64,000 bases of DNA from Verrucomicrobiota bacterium (GTDB lineage: Bacteria; Verrucomicrobiota; Verrucomicrobiia; Chthoniobacterales; UBA10450). The position numbers and the translations under genes were made by a program. Of this stretch, positions 1 to 7,497 are shown piece by piece. The stretch is from positions 1 through 64,000 of the forward strand of contig QHNH01000012.1 in NCBI GenBank assembly GCA_003218375.1. The letters run 5' to 3'. Numbering within the stretch: position 1 is the stretch's first letter; the number at the start of each line of letters is the position of its first letter. The notes under the pieces are model-generated. The model saw nothing but the letters and a program-made list of their open reading frames with translations, did no database searches and was not told the origin of the DNA.

Positions 1-724
1 CAACATAAATGTTACCGTTGCTGTCGATCTTCATGCTATCGGGCCCGAGCCACCAAGACTCGTTTTTGTTTTTTGTGAGAAGGTTTAGCAGAGCAAAATT
101 CGATCTGTTGCTCAACCAGCCGTCGTCATTGATCTTGAATTTCAACATGCAGTTCCCAACGGTTTCGCTGACGTAGAGGGTCTTTTGATCTGGAGAGACG
201 CCTATTCCGTTGGCGTAATTGAGATCGTCCGCGACCTCGACCCATTTCTCGCTGCCAGGCGCAAGATAGAGAATTTTTCCCGCCACTGAGGTTGGCAGGT
301 CCTTGTACGGGCCGAAGACCGTGGCATAGGCGCCGCCGTTGGCGGTCACCACAATATCATTGATGCCGCCGTCGAATGGCTTGCCGTTTTTGTCGGCATC
401 CCAACGGCGCAGCTGCTTGCCGGTCATGTCGAGTTCAAGGATGGCGCCATGCTCCTCGGTGCACGCGAGGAGGAACGTCTTTCGTTTCGTGAGCGCCAGC
501 CCGTTATGGCCGCAGCCCGGAGTGTGATTCAGGACGGTGGCCGTTTTGCCATCCCATTTCGACAGCGTGTGGGAGACCCAGCCAACGTAGTAAAGGTTGC
601 CGTCAACGTACAACGGACCCTCGGGCCCGAGGATATTGCTGACGATGACCGTTTCGTCGGCGCCGGCTGCCGTAGCAGCCAACATTGCGCAAACGGCGAA
701 GCAGATAGGTTTACTTACCTTCAT
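1..724 (-). CDS. SMP-30/gluconolactonase-like secreted protein, partial (C-terminus beyond window edge)
   Basis: Reading leftward from the ATG at 724 gives an uninterrupted frame of about 241 codons that leaves the window at base 1, so the C-terminus is missing. Residues 1-22 form a signal peptide (basic start, hydrophobic core, small residues before ADE). The remainder has the repeated blades of an SMP-30/gluconolactonase/LRE beta-propeller, including GPEGPLYVDGNLYYVGW near residue 34, HNGLALT near 73, DGGINDIVV near 119 and YANGIGVSPDQKTLYVSET near 168. The family contains lactonases and other sugar-lactone or organophosphate hydrolases with a metal in the propeller. The substrate cannot be read from the sequence. 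A periplasmic or exported location is inferred from the signal peptide. Confidence 0.8.
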   Translation of the reverse strand, partial: MKVSKPICFAVCAMLAATAAGADETVIVSNILGPEGPLYVDGNLYYVGWVSHTLSKWDGKTATVLNHTPGCGHNGLALTKRKTFLLACTEEHGAILELDMTGKQLRRWDADKNGKPFDGGINDIVVTANGGAYATVFGPYKDLPTSVAGKILYLAPGSEKWVEVADDLNYANGIGVSPDQKTLYVSETVGNCMLKFKINDDGWLSNRSNFALLNLLTKNKNESWWLGPDSMKIDSNGNIYV

Positions 725-837
725 TTTGATTCCTTTCCGGTTAGCCAAGGACCGCAGATCCCCTGAATTTCCTACAGAAGGAAACGAAGGAAACAAAGAG
801 CTTCGGGATCCTAAATAAAGACATGCGCTTCGTTCTC
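725..837. repeat. Intergenic purine-rich stretch
   Basis: The spacer between the SMP-30-like and VOC genes holds a short imperfect repeat (GAAGGAAACGAAGGAAACAA around 777-797). A similar GGAAAGCAGGAAGGAAACGA is seen at 63963-63982 near the right edge of the window. No gene or clear terminator is visible. Confidence 0.35.
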
Positions 838-1380
838 TTAGTTACCTTCTGTTAATTTCTCTGTCGCGACGAAGAAGCCATTCGGAGCGAAAAAATGGGT
901 GCGACCGTCGGCCGCGGGCTGATGATAACCGACGGTGCGGCCTGTGGCTTCATGAAGGTAGGAGGCGACGACTTTCTTAGCGAGCGCCGAGTCGAATTTC
1001 GGAACTTGATCAGCCGGCTTTAGCTCGTGGAGAATAATTTCGTTTCCGTCAGGATCTTTCAGGCTAAAGCTGCGGCAACGCGGGAACTCTGCCAGGTCCT
1101 CAGTAATCGGAACCGCTGCGGCACGGACAGCAGCAAAGGCAGCATCGATGTCGGCGACTTCAAGCGCGAGGACGGCACCGCCTCCGCCGACGAATGGCTC
1201 GAAGTTCGTAATACCGAACGTGACACCGCCAACATCGTATTCAATCCACCACTTGCCCGGTGCGCCCTCGTACTCAACGCCCGCTATCAGCCCGAGAAAT
1301 TCTTCGTAAAATCGACGTGCACGCACGATGTCGGTGACCTGATTATAGACAAAGGCAATTTCTTTGACTTGAATGCTCAT
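838..1380 (-). CDS. VOC (glyoxalase/bleomycin-resistance fold) protein
   Basis: A 180-residue protein of the vicinal oxygen chelate superfamily. The ATG at 1380 is chosen because it starts directly at the first beta strand (MSIQVKEIAFVYNQVTD). The longer frame upstream runs into a gene-fragment junction and is not coding. The first 120 residues form one VOC module: the family-typical FYEEFLGL at 24-31, WWIEYDVGG at 44-52 and the C-terminal signature DPDGNEIILHE at 109-119. The last 60 residues are a short extension ending in FFAPNGFFVATEKL. Such proteins bind a divalent metal and act as lyases, dioxygenases or resistance proteins, so the specific reaction is unknown. Upstream DNA is a broken gene junction, so the natural promoter may have been disturbed. 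Confidence 0.75.
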   Translation of the reverse strand: MSIQVKEIAFVYNQVTDIVRARRFYEEFLGLIAGVEYEGAPGKWWIEYDVGGVTFGITNFEPFVGGGGAVLALEVADIDAAFAAVRAAAVPITEDLAEFPRCRSFSLKDPDGNEIILHELKPADQVPKFDSALAKKVVASYLHEATGRTVGYHQPAADGRTHFFAPNGFFVATEKLTEGN

Positions 1381-1406
1381 GGAATCTTGCGGTGCAACGG
1401 TTCTAT

Positions 1407-1600
1407 TCAGCACGCCGGGAATTTCTGCTGCATGCCGAGACCTATTTTCATCATCACGAACTCGGAGATGGCATGTCGGGCTTGTGAACTCGCGACTCTG
1501 GTATTGCCGCGGATCTGAATCGCCAAATAGACAAGCGTAATCATGACGCCAATCGCGCCGACGATTTGTCCGAGATTGGCGAGATCGTTGAACCACCCGA
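1407..1600 (-). pseudogene. Fragment of a small membrane-protein gene fused to a metF remnant
   Basis: In a frame one base removed from the metF remnant, the segment after the junction reads [33 protein letters not shown] and then SSQARHAISEF, ending at the TGA at 1407. This is the transmembrane N-terminal part of a hypothetical family common in environmental bacteria, which normally continues for well over 100 residues. Here it has no start codon of its own and stops early. It can be read only as the partner in a recombination that also truncated metF. The family attribution is from memory of its characteristic GAIGVxITLxYLAxQIRxNT pattern. Confidence 0.55.
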
Positions 1601-1750
1601 GCCATAAGTCACGCTGACGAAATGCGGCATGTGTTCTTCCAGTTCGCGGATCGTCTGGTAAAGGCTCTCCGCCGCCTCCGGCGTTTTTGGCGGAAAGAAC
1701 TCGAACGAAAACGTCGGCGACCCGGTCTGGATGATGTCGCTGATGTGCAT
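1586..1750 (-). pseudogene. metF: Truncated metF (methylenetetrahydrofolate reductase N-terminus)
   Basis: From the ATG at 1750, 55 codons match the start of 5,10-methylenetetrahydrofolate reductase: [17 protein letters not shown] at 12-28, [17 protein letters not shown] at 34-50 and the start of the flavin/folate signature GSGGST. After that Thr the sequence leaves the family and meets a stop 14 codons later. A normal MetF is about 290 residues, so some 80 percent of the gene is missing. The fragment cannot be functional. A second intact metF elsewhere in the genome would be expected but is not visible here. Confidence 0.75.
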
Positions 1751-2022
1751 GATCTAGAGCGAACGTTCGTTCCTTTTGCCTCCGGTCAACTGATAATCAC
1801 CACGTCTCGCTCCCGGTTCGAGCTTCCGCTACTTCTTAGGCCGAACTGCTCTTTGCCAGCGAGCAGTTATTGGAAACCCGGATCGTTGCGAAGCGGATCC
1901 CATATTGAATTGCATCTTTTTCTGCCGCCAAACTGATGCTCGCTATAGCGGACTACTCGAGTTCTTAACAACGACCAGCAAGACAATTTACGGGTAGCTC
2001 GTGGGAGTTTTGCCGCCGGAGC
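1751..2022. other. Intergenic region without a recognisable gene
   Basis: This 272-base spacer lies between the metF remnant and the broken FRG gene. Reading frames on both strands are short and resemble nothing known. Its base composition is more AT-rich than the coding blocks to either side, in keeping with an accessory or eroded region. Confidence 0.5.
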
Positions 2023-2843
2023 TTACATCCGAGCATTAATTAGAGCAGACGCTCGACCGAGACTTGCCGTTGGTAATCCAAACTCCTGTTCAATGCTGGC
2101 AGCAATGCCATCTACATCTTTGTCGATCAGCCTTCGCAGTGTGTCATCGATGGTTGCTGCCGGAAAAAAGAAATCGGCGCTTCCAAGGTAGCCGTCGATC
2201 TTCCAACGCTCGCCGACGGGAAACTCAACACATGCAATGACCCACTCGTATGAGGTCGGAGACTCAGCGGGTGATGAGCCGCGCGTAGATCAGCGCAAGA
2301 GAGTTCTTGGGAGTTACGAACCTTAGATGCGATGAAATAGATCCACCCTGATTTCTCCCTCGTAAATGAAGTGGTCATTCCAGATAAAGCGTGTCGTTCA
2401 AATGTGTGAGTCGCAAACCAAACCGCCATCCACAGATTATCCACTACGTCGAGCCAACTGGTACAATAGCCGTAATGCTGCAAGAGTGCTCCCAAGAGCG
2501 GACGCTTCAGTCTGCCTAGCTTGATCTTCTGGATTTCCCGTCCCAATCTGGCCTCCGCTTTCAATAAAAGTTTTGAGTTAGTCGTATCATTCGGAGGCCT
2601 AAACAATCCTGGAACCATGCCCGCGTGGTTCCGGGTTTGGCCGCGCATCAGCACTTTCGTAGAATCGCCAAAACAGAGAAGTGCTTCTTGCCGTATTTGC
2701 GACGCAACCCGAGCAACGATTGCCGGCTCATCGCAGAAGACACGGGGACGGTTCGAGTCGTCCAGAAAGCGCAGATTCACTTTCTTCTTGAGACCTTTTC
2801 GCATTGCAAACGTCCGCATGAGGCGCACAAATCTTTCGACCAT
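2023..2843 (-). pseudogene. FRG-domain protein, single frameshift near its C-terminus
   Basis: The frame starting at the ATG at 2843 (MVERFVRLMRTFAM) carries a clear FRG domain: VLMRGQTRNHAGMVPGLFR, then LLQHYGYCTSWLDVVDN, LWMAVWFATH and WIYFIASKV. Near 2247-2252 the frame goes wrong. The expected continuation, EWVIACVEFPVGERW followed by YLGSADFFFPAATIDDTLRR and LIDKDVDGIAASIEQEFGLP, lies in the neighbouring frame and runs to a TAA at 2023. One missing base would explain it, either a true mutation or a sequencing error. FRG domains are recurrent in predicted conflict and defence loci, but their activity is not established. An alternative upstream ATG at 2981 would overlap the divergent gene and is less likely. 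Confidence 0.65.
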
Positions 2844-2879
2844 ATGGAAAAAGGGGTTTTTTGTAGTAGTGCGCTTTAC

Positions 2880-3431
2880 ATGAAAGGCAACACTTCGTGG
2901 GATCACATGAGCGATGTCCAAAGACGCGCGATCTTTGAGGCCGGACTGACTTTGCATGCACTGCAAATTACCGAACTGCAAATCTCATTTTGTCTGACAT
3001 GGGTGTTTCCAAAGGACGCGAATATCCGTTTGCGCGCACTGTTTAACGCCGGTGCCAAACACCAAAAACGCACCTTGGGACAGCTCATAGCCGAGCTCCG
3101 GAAACGCACTGAAATCGCCGATAATTTTGACCAGCTATTTGCAGATTTTATCAACGAGCGAAATCGTTTTGTTCATACGCTTTTCTCTGAGCATCCGTAT
3201 CAGTTGCGGTCCGACGCGGGCGCTGCCAAGGCGATCGAATTCATGCTCCCACTACAGGAAATGGCGGTAATCGTGCAAGATACGTTCCACGGCCATCTCG
3301 TTCTATGGGGTCAAAACTCGAACGATCCCGATTTACAGGCGCTGAGTGAACAGCTTATCCAGGCACATCCGCGGCTTCGTCGCATTGCCGATGAAGGTCA
3401 CTTTAAGAATCATATTCGCCGGAGACACTGA
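2880..3431 (+). CDS. HEPN-like hypothetical protein
   Basis: A 183-residue, mainly helical protein divergent from the FRG gene and separated from it by only 36 bases. The motif ERNRFVHTLF (about residues 94-103) fits the R-x4-H pattern of HEPN RNases. It lies at the end of a helix and follows a long helical segment (QKRTLGQLIAELRKRTEIAD), as in many HEPN proteins. A second possible start is the ATG at 2907. No other domain is recognisable. HEPN proteins act as toxin RNases or as non-catalytic partners. The assignment rests on one motif and predicted helicity, so it is tentative. Being divergent from an FRG gene suggests a small conflict module. Confidence 0.5.
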   Translation: MKGNTSWDHMSDVQRRAIFEAGLTLHALQITELQISFCLTWVFPKDANIRLRALFNAGAKHQKRTLGQLIAELRKRTEIADNFDQLFADFINERNRFVHTLFSEHPYQLRSDAGAAKAIEFMLPLQEMAVIVQDTFHGHLVLWGQNSNDPDLQALSEQLIQAHPRLRRIADEGHFKNHIRRRH

Positions 3432-3677
3432 ATCCATCATTCATTTATCCTGCTGGCAAATAGGCGACTGAGGACACACCCGAAAATCTTCGATGATGTC
3501 GTATCTTACCAGAGGGATGCCATCCACGGTCAGTTCATGTCGTGCGTCAGCTGGCGTTCGTAATCGGCGCTTTCAAAGCGAATCGCCGCATTCGGAATTT
3601 CGAAGAGGCGGCTAGGGGAAGGGAAAGAAACGTTGCGACGCTCGCCGCCAGAAAACGGCAAGACCGGGCAGGCAACG
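3432..3677. other. Intergenic region, possibly with an eroded coding remnant
   Basis: No intact gene. On the minus strand two adjoining frames look faintly coding: FEIPNAAIRFESADYERQLT ending at 3530 and, in the next frame, HELTVDGIPLVRYDIIEDFR ending at 3440. They could be the last part of a frameshifted gene, but neither half is recognised, and the case is weak. Confidence 0.3.
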
Positions 3678-4040
3678 TCAGAACGCCAGCATTTGCGCCG
3701 CGCCGGCAAGCGCGGCTTCAAGGCGCTGGCGGTCCACGGGTTTGGAAAGGAGTGAGATCGCGCCGTAGTCGGCGGCCAGATCGTAGTCGGGCTCCCAGCC
3801 AGAAACCAAAATGACGCGGGCGGCTGGATCTTTCGCGAGAATATTGCGACAGGCCGTAGCGCCGTTGAGCTTCGCCATCCAGTAATCCATCAGGACGACG
3901 TCCGGTTTATGTTTCTCGTAAGCCTGGATGGCCTCGAGGCCGGAGGCAACCACTTCAACTACTTCGTGTTGGCAGTTGGCGACCATTGCCGCGAGCGTCA
4001 TTCCCACACTTCTTTGGTCGTCGGCAATCAAAACACGCAT
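3678..4040 (-). CDS. Single-domain response regulator (CheY-like), copy 1
   Basis: A 120-residue receiver domain without an output domain. The acidic pair is D7-D8 (IADDQ), the phospho-acceptor is D52 in VVLMDYWMAKLNG, the switch residue is S80 in VILVSG and the conserved lysine is K100 in LLSKPV. The ATG at 4040 is chosen because it starts the first strand directly. It is closely similar to the receiver at 5476-5832, including PDVVLMDY, KLNGATACRNI and RVILVSG, and similarity continues a little upstream of both start codons. No histidine kinase is nearby, so it probably takes part in a phosphorelay encoded elsewhere. It lies downstream of surE on the same strand but is separated by a palindromic repeat. 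Confidence 0.85.
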   Translation of the reverse strand: MRVLIADDQRSVGMTLAAMVANCQHEVVEVVASGLEAIQAYEKHKPDVVLMDYWMAKLNGATACRNILAKDPAARVILVSGWEPDYDLAADYGAISLLSKPVDRQRLEAALAGAAQMLAF

Positions 4041-4113
4041 GCCTTTTTGGCAGAACCTTTCGTGCCAGACGCAGTTCTGTTTGGAGCGCTCGGCGAATGC
4101 CCATCGCACTATT

Positions 4114-4226
4114 CTGGGGAGCGCGCGCGTCCCGCGTGTTGGTTTCGGTGTCTCGCCGAAACAATCTTCAAAAGTTCGCGACGGCGAGACGCTGTCGCCC
4201 ACACGCGAGACGCGTGCGCTACCCAG
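4114..4226. repeat. Palindromic multi-hairpin element, family B
   Basis: Two 45-base arms (4114-4158 and 4182-4226) are inverted copies with about 80 percent match, beginning CTGGGGAGCGCGCGCGTC and ending ACGCGTGCGCTACCCAG. Each arm also folds on itself: GTTTCGG with CCGAAAC near 4143-4161 and CACGCG-AGA-CGCGTG near 4202-4216. It lies between surE and a response regulator. It shares its overall architecture, not its sequence, with families A, C, D, E and M. Confidence 0.75.
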
Positions 4227-4232
4227 ACAAAA

Positions 4233-4922
4233 TCAGAGTAATCGCACCGCTGTCACCGCGATGCGCCCGCCGAAGCAAACGTCAACGTCCGCACCGGGCG
4301 CTCGATGACGCAGCTGATATTCGCCCGCGAAATAAAGGTCGCTCTCTTCTTCGTGCCGATAATTGAGGGGAAGGGGATTCGGATCGAGCGGGCACCAGAC
4401 GACGTCCGGTTTCTCAGCGTCGGGCGGCAGGTTTGGCAGGTTAACATTATAAAAGAGGCCCGGCTCGATCGGTTTCGCGAGGATATCGGCGAGGATGGGA
4501 GTGACCCATCTTGCGGCGCGACTCCAATCGAACTCGACTTTCGATTTTCGGTAGTGCGACACGGCGATCCCGGGCCAACCGTGTAGCACAGCTTCACGCA
4601 CCGCCGCGACTGTCCCCGAATAATGAACATCCGCGCCAAGATTCGCGCCGTGATTGATCCCGCTCAGGATCCATTTCGCGTCGGGAACCAGCTTCAATAA
4701 ACCCAGCCGCACGCAATCAGCCGGCGTCCCATGGATGGCGTAACGCTTATCGCCCCGCGGCTCGATCCGCACGCCCTCTTGCCACGTCACTCGATGGCTC
4801 ACCCCTGACTGCGGACCGGCCGGCGCGACAATGACCGGATCGCCGAGTGTTCGAGTCGCGTTTACCAACGCCTCGAGACCCGCGGCGTCGATGCCGTCAT
4901 CGTTGGTGAGAAGAAACTTCAT
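4233..4922 (-). CDS. surE: 5'/3'-nucleotidase SurE
   Basis: A 229-residue SurE, a metal-dependent nucleoside monophosphatase that also acts on short polyphosphates. The metal-binding start MKFLLTNDDG has D8 and D9 in place, followed by APAGPQSGVSH at 33-43, GTPADCVRLG at 65-74, the conserved Asn in SGINHGANLG (88-96) and YSGTVAAVREA at 101-111. The ATG at 4922 gives exactly this conserved N-terminus. An upstream in-frame ATG would add nine residues without family support. The usual partners pcm, rpoS and nlpD are absent. It faces away from the NTF2-like gene across a run of J-type repeats. Confidence 0.93.
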   Translation of the reverse strand: MKFLLTNDDGIDAAGLEALVNATRTLGDPVIVAPAGPQSGVSHRVTWQEGVRIEPRGDKRYAIHGTPADCVRLGLLKLVPDAKWILSGINHGANLGADVHYSGTVAAVREAVLHGWPGIAVSHYRKSKVEFDWSRAARWVTPILADILAKPIEPGLFYNVNLPNLPPDAEKPDVVWCPLDPNPLPLNYRHEEESDLYFAGEYQLRHRAPGADVDVCFGGRIAVTAVRLL

Positions 4923-4931
4923 TCGGAAGAG

Positions 4932-4971
4932 CGAACGTCCAACGTCCAAGGTTCAACGTCCAACGTCGAAT
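4932..4971. repeat. AACGTCC-type tandem repeat, family J copy 1
   Basis: Four loose copies of an AACGTCCA unit (GAACGTCCAACGTCCAAGG and following) lie just upstream of surE. The same unit recurs at 27099-27224, where it forms an inverted pair, and at 28876-28921. Confidence 0.6.
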
Positions 4972-5007
4972 GGCGGAAGAGAGCTGACGTGTGATAGCCT
5001 CAGCGCC

Positions 5008-5484
5008 ATGACCATTCCATCGGACGTCTCTTCAATCGATGCCATCATTCACGCGGCTTACGATGTTATCTCCGGACCCGCGGGGGCGAGGCGCGATTGG
5101 GATCGGGAACGTTCATTGTTCCTTCCGGGTGCGCGTTTGATTCCGACAGCGACGGTCCCCGGAAGGAACGATGTCGATCTTGCGCCCCTCCTTCTGGACG
5201 TGGAGGAATACATACAGCGAGTCGAGCCGTTATTCGCCGAGAAAGATTTCTACGAAACGGAAGTGGCGCGGCGGACGGAGCAGTTCGGTCAAATCGCGCA
5301 GGTGTGGAGCACATATGAATCGCGCCATCGCGAGGACGATCCGGAACCGTTCATGCGCGGCATTAACAGCTTTCAGTTATTCCACGACGGCTCGCGCTGG
5401 TGGATCGTAAACATTTACTGGCAACACGAGAGCGCCGCGCACCCGATCCCGGCGAAATACGAAGGCAACGATTCGTCAGGCTGA
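5008..5484 (+). CDS. NTF2-like/SnoaL-type hypothetical protein
   Basis: A 158-residue protein with the pattern of an NTF2-like fold: an N-terminal helix (SSIDAIIHAAYDVISGPAGA), a central helix VEEYIQRVEPLFAEKDFYET and paired strands QIAQVWSTYESR and SFQLFHDGSRWWIVNIYWQ near the C-terminus. The final Trp-rich strand is characteristic of SnoaL-like DUF proteins. No signal peptide is present, so it is probably cytoplasmic. The ATG at 5008 is the first in frame after the surE divergent spacer. The last nine bases overlap the convergent response regulator gene. Function unknown. Such proteins are often small-molecule binding or isomerase-like. Confidence 0.7.
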   Translation: MTIPSDVSSIDAIIHAAYDVISGPAGARRDWDRERSLFLPGARLIPTATVPGRNDVDLAPLLLDVEEYIQRVEPLFAEKDFYETEVARRTEQFGQIAQVWSTYESRHREDDPEPFMRGINSFQLFHDGSRWWIVNIYWQHESAAHPIPAKYEGNDSSG

Positions 5485-5832
5485 GGTCCGCGGCTGGGCG
5501 GCATCGTAAAGCGCCGCGTAGAGCGCATCGAGCTTCACCGGTTTTACGAGGATGGCGAGCGCGCCGGAGTCGGCAATTTCGCGCACCACTCCGGAGACCA
5601 GGATGACCCGGGCTTCCGGGTATTTCGCCATGATATTGCGGCAGGCGGTGGCGCCGTTGAGCTTCGGCATTTGATAATCCATCAGGACCACGTCGGGATG
5701 ATGACGCCCGAATGCTTGGATCGCTTCCAGGCCGGAGCTGACGACCTCCACGACTTCGTGCTGGCAACGGCGCACCATCTCCGCCAATGACGTGCCCACA
5801 CTTTTCTGGTCGTCCGCGATCAAGACCCGCAT
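5476..5832 (-). CDS. Single-domain response regulator (CheY-like), copy 2
   Basis: A 118-residue receiver domain and paralogue of the one at 3678-4040. It has D7-D8 (IADDQ), phospho-acceptor D52 (VVLMDYQMPKLNG), S80 (VILVSG) and K97 (AILVKPV). Unlike copy 1 it has the usual Pro after the active-site loop (YQMPKLNG against YWMAKLNG). No output domain and no neighbouring kinase. The C-terminal nine bases overlap the convergent NTF2-like gene. The two receivers flank a surE/NTF2 block, so a segmental duplication is likely. Confidence 0.85.
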   Translation of the reverse strand: MRVLIADDQKSVGTSLAEMVRRCQHEVVEVVSSGLEAIQAFGRHHPDVVLMDYQMPKLNGATACRNIMAKYPEARVILVSGVVREIADSGALAILVKPVKLDALYAALYDAAQPRTSA

Positions 5833-5917
5833 CACCGCATGATGGCAGAAGTTCCCGTGCCAGCCGAGCCGATTTTCCCGCATCGAATTCCATGGCGCGG
5901 CCTTGCTGCCGCTGGCC

Positions 5918-5950
5918 TTTTTGTCCTATTTGTCCTATCGGTCCTCAATC
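5918..5950. repeat. Nonamer array, family K copy 5
   Basis: On the minus strand the array reads GAGGACCG followed by ATAGGACAA twice, a 9-base period matching the ATA-S-G-W-C-N-N unit at 25.9, 28.0, 32.8 and 44.9 kb. It lies between the response regulator and the broken FAD oxidoreductase gene. Confidence 0.6.
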
Positions 5951-5992
5951 ACGCGCGGCGGAGACCGGATAAAACCCAAGCAAAGTAAAAGT

Positions 5993-7497
5993 GTGAAGAC
6001 CCGATACGATGTTGTCATCCTCGGCGCAGGACATAATGGGCTGGTCGCGGCGAGTTACCTGATGCGCGCGGGATTGACCGTGCTGTTGCTGGAGAAGAAC
6101 GATTACATCGGCGGCGCGACCACTTCGCAAAAGCTGTTTCCCGATTATGATGCGCGCCTCTCGCGTTACTCATATCTCGTCAGCCTCTTTCCCGAGAAGA
6201 TCATTCGCGATCTCGGATTGAACCTCGAGCTGCGCCGGCGCACCATCGGCTCGTTCACGCGATGTTCGAGCTGACCGGAAACCGGACCGAGCACGAGCAG
6301 ATGAAGAAGTTTTACAATCTCGCGCGCGTCTTTGCCGAGCACGCCTGGGATTCGATGCTCAAACCGCTCGTCGCCAAAAATGAATTCAAGCGGCGCTTCC
6401 AGAACGACGAAGTCTTACGGGAAGCGTGGCGCAGCCTGGCGGAGGAACCACTCGGACGCGCGATTGAGCGTTACCTGCAAAACGATCTGGTGCGCGGCCT
6501 GGTCTTGACGGACGCGAAGATCGGCGTCTTCACCCACCCGCACGATCCATCGCTCGTGCAGAACCGCTGTTTTCTTTACCACCTGATCGGCAACAAGACC
6601 GGCGAATGGAAGGTGCCGGTCGGCGGGATGGGCGCGGTCGCGGCCGAGCTCGAAGAAACGGCGCGCAAGAGCGGCGCCGAATTTCTGACGAACGTGGAGC
6701 TGATCGACGTCGATCTAGGCGGCAAGAAAAAGATTGTCGAATTTCAAGTCGATGGAAAACGCCAGAGCGTCGAAGCGCGATTTCTTCTGGTCAATTTCGG
6801 GCGCAACGTCCTCGCGAAATATTCCGGTAGGCCCTATGAGCCGAACGCGGCGGACGAGGGGAGTGTGTTCAAGATCAACATGCTGCTCCGTCGGTTGCCG
6901 AAACTGAAAGCGACGAAGTATCCGGAAGCGGAAGCGTTCCGCGGCACTTTCCACAGCGAAGAAGGTTACGAGCAGATGAACGCCAGCTACGAACAGGCCG
7001 CGAAAGGCCGCTTGCCGGAAAAGACCCCGTGCGAAGTCTATTGCCACACTTTGACCGACGACAGCATTCTCGGGTCCGACCTGCGGCAACAAGGTTTTCA
7101 AACCATGACACTGTTCGGTCTCGACGCGCCTTACTCGCTTTTTGCAAAGGAAAACGACGCGATGCGAACCCGTGCCGAGAAGAAATTCCTCCTAAGCATG
7201 AACCAATGGTTGGAAGAACCGCTGGAAGATTGCCTTGCCGTCGCACGCGACGGAAGCCTGTGCCTCGAAAGCAAGAGCCCGGTCGACATCGAGCAGTCGT
7301 TAGGCATGTATCACGGCAATATTTTCCACGACGCGCCGACATTTCCCTTCGCCGAGCATAGCGAACAAGCCGGCACCTGGGGCGTGGAAACCGAGTTCGA
7401 AAACGTCTTCCTCTGCGGCTCGAGCGCCCAACGCGGCGGCGCCGTCAGCGGCATCCCCGGCCATAACGCAGCGATGAAGGCGCTCGAGACGCTGTGA
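5993..7497 (+). pseudogene. Phytoene desaturase-like NAD(P)/FAD oxidoreductase with internal deletion and frameshift
   Basis: The N-terminal part starts at the GTG at 5993 and carries a dinucleotide-binding fold, VVILGAGHNGLVAASYLMRA, then LLLEKNDYIGGATTS. At about 6260 (after RRTIGSFTR) the frame ends. The protein continues in a different frame from FELTGNRTEHEQMKKFYNLA to a normal C-terminus with FLCGSSAQRGGAVSGIPGHNA, the FAD-binding end typical of carotenoid desaturase-like enzymes. Relatives have roughly 35-45 extra residues at the junction, so a small deletion rather than a simple indel is likely. If the 3' part is translated from the ATG at 6262 it lacks the FAD fold and would be inactive. 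The downstream gene overlaps its stop codon. Confidence 0.7.

Noticed and set aside
1759-1772. GAACGTTCGTTC, a match to the SOS-box pattern GAAC-N4-GTTC of some bacteria
   Set aside because: The site is short and lies upstream of a gene remnant. The LexA site of this organism is unknown, and no SOS gene follows.
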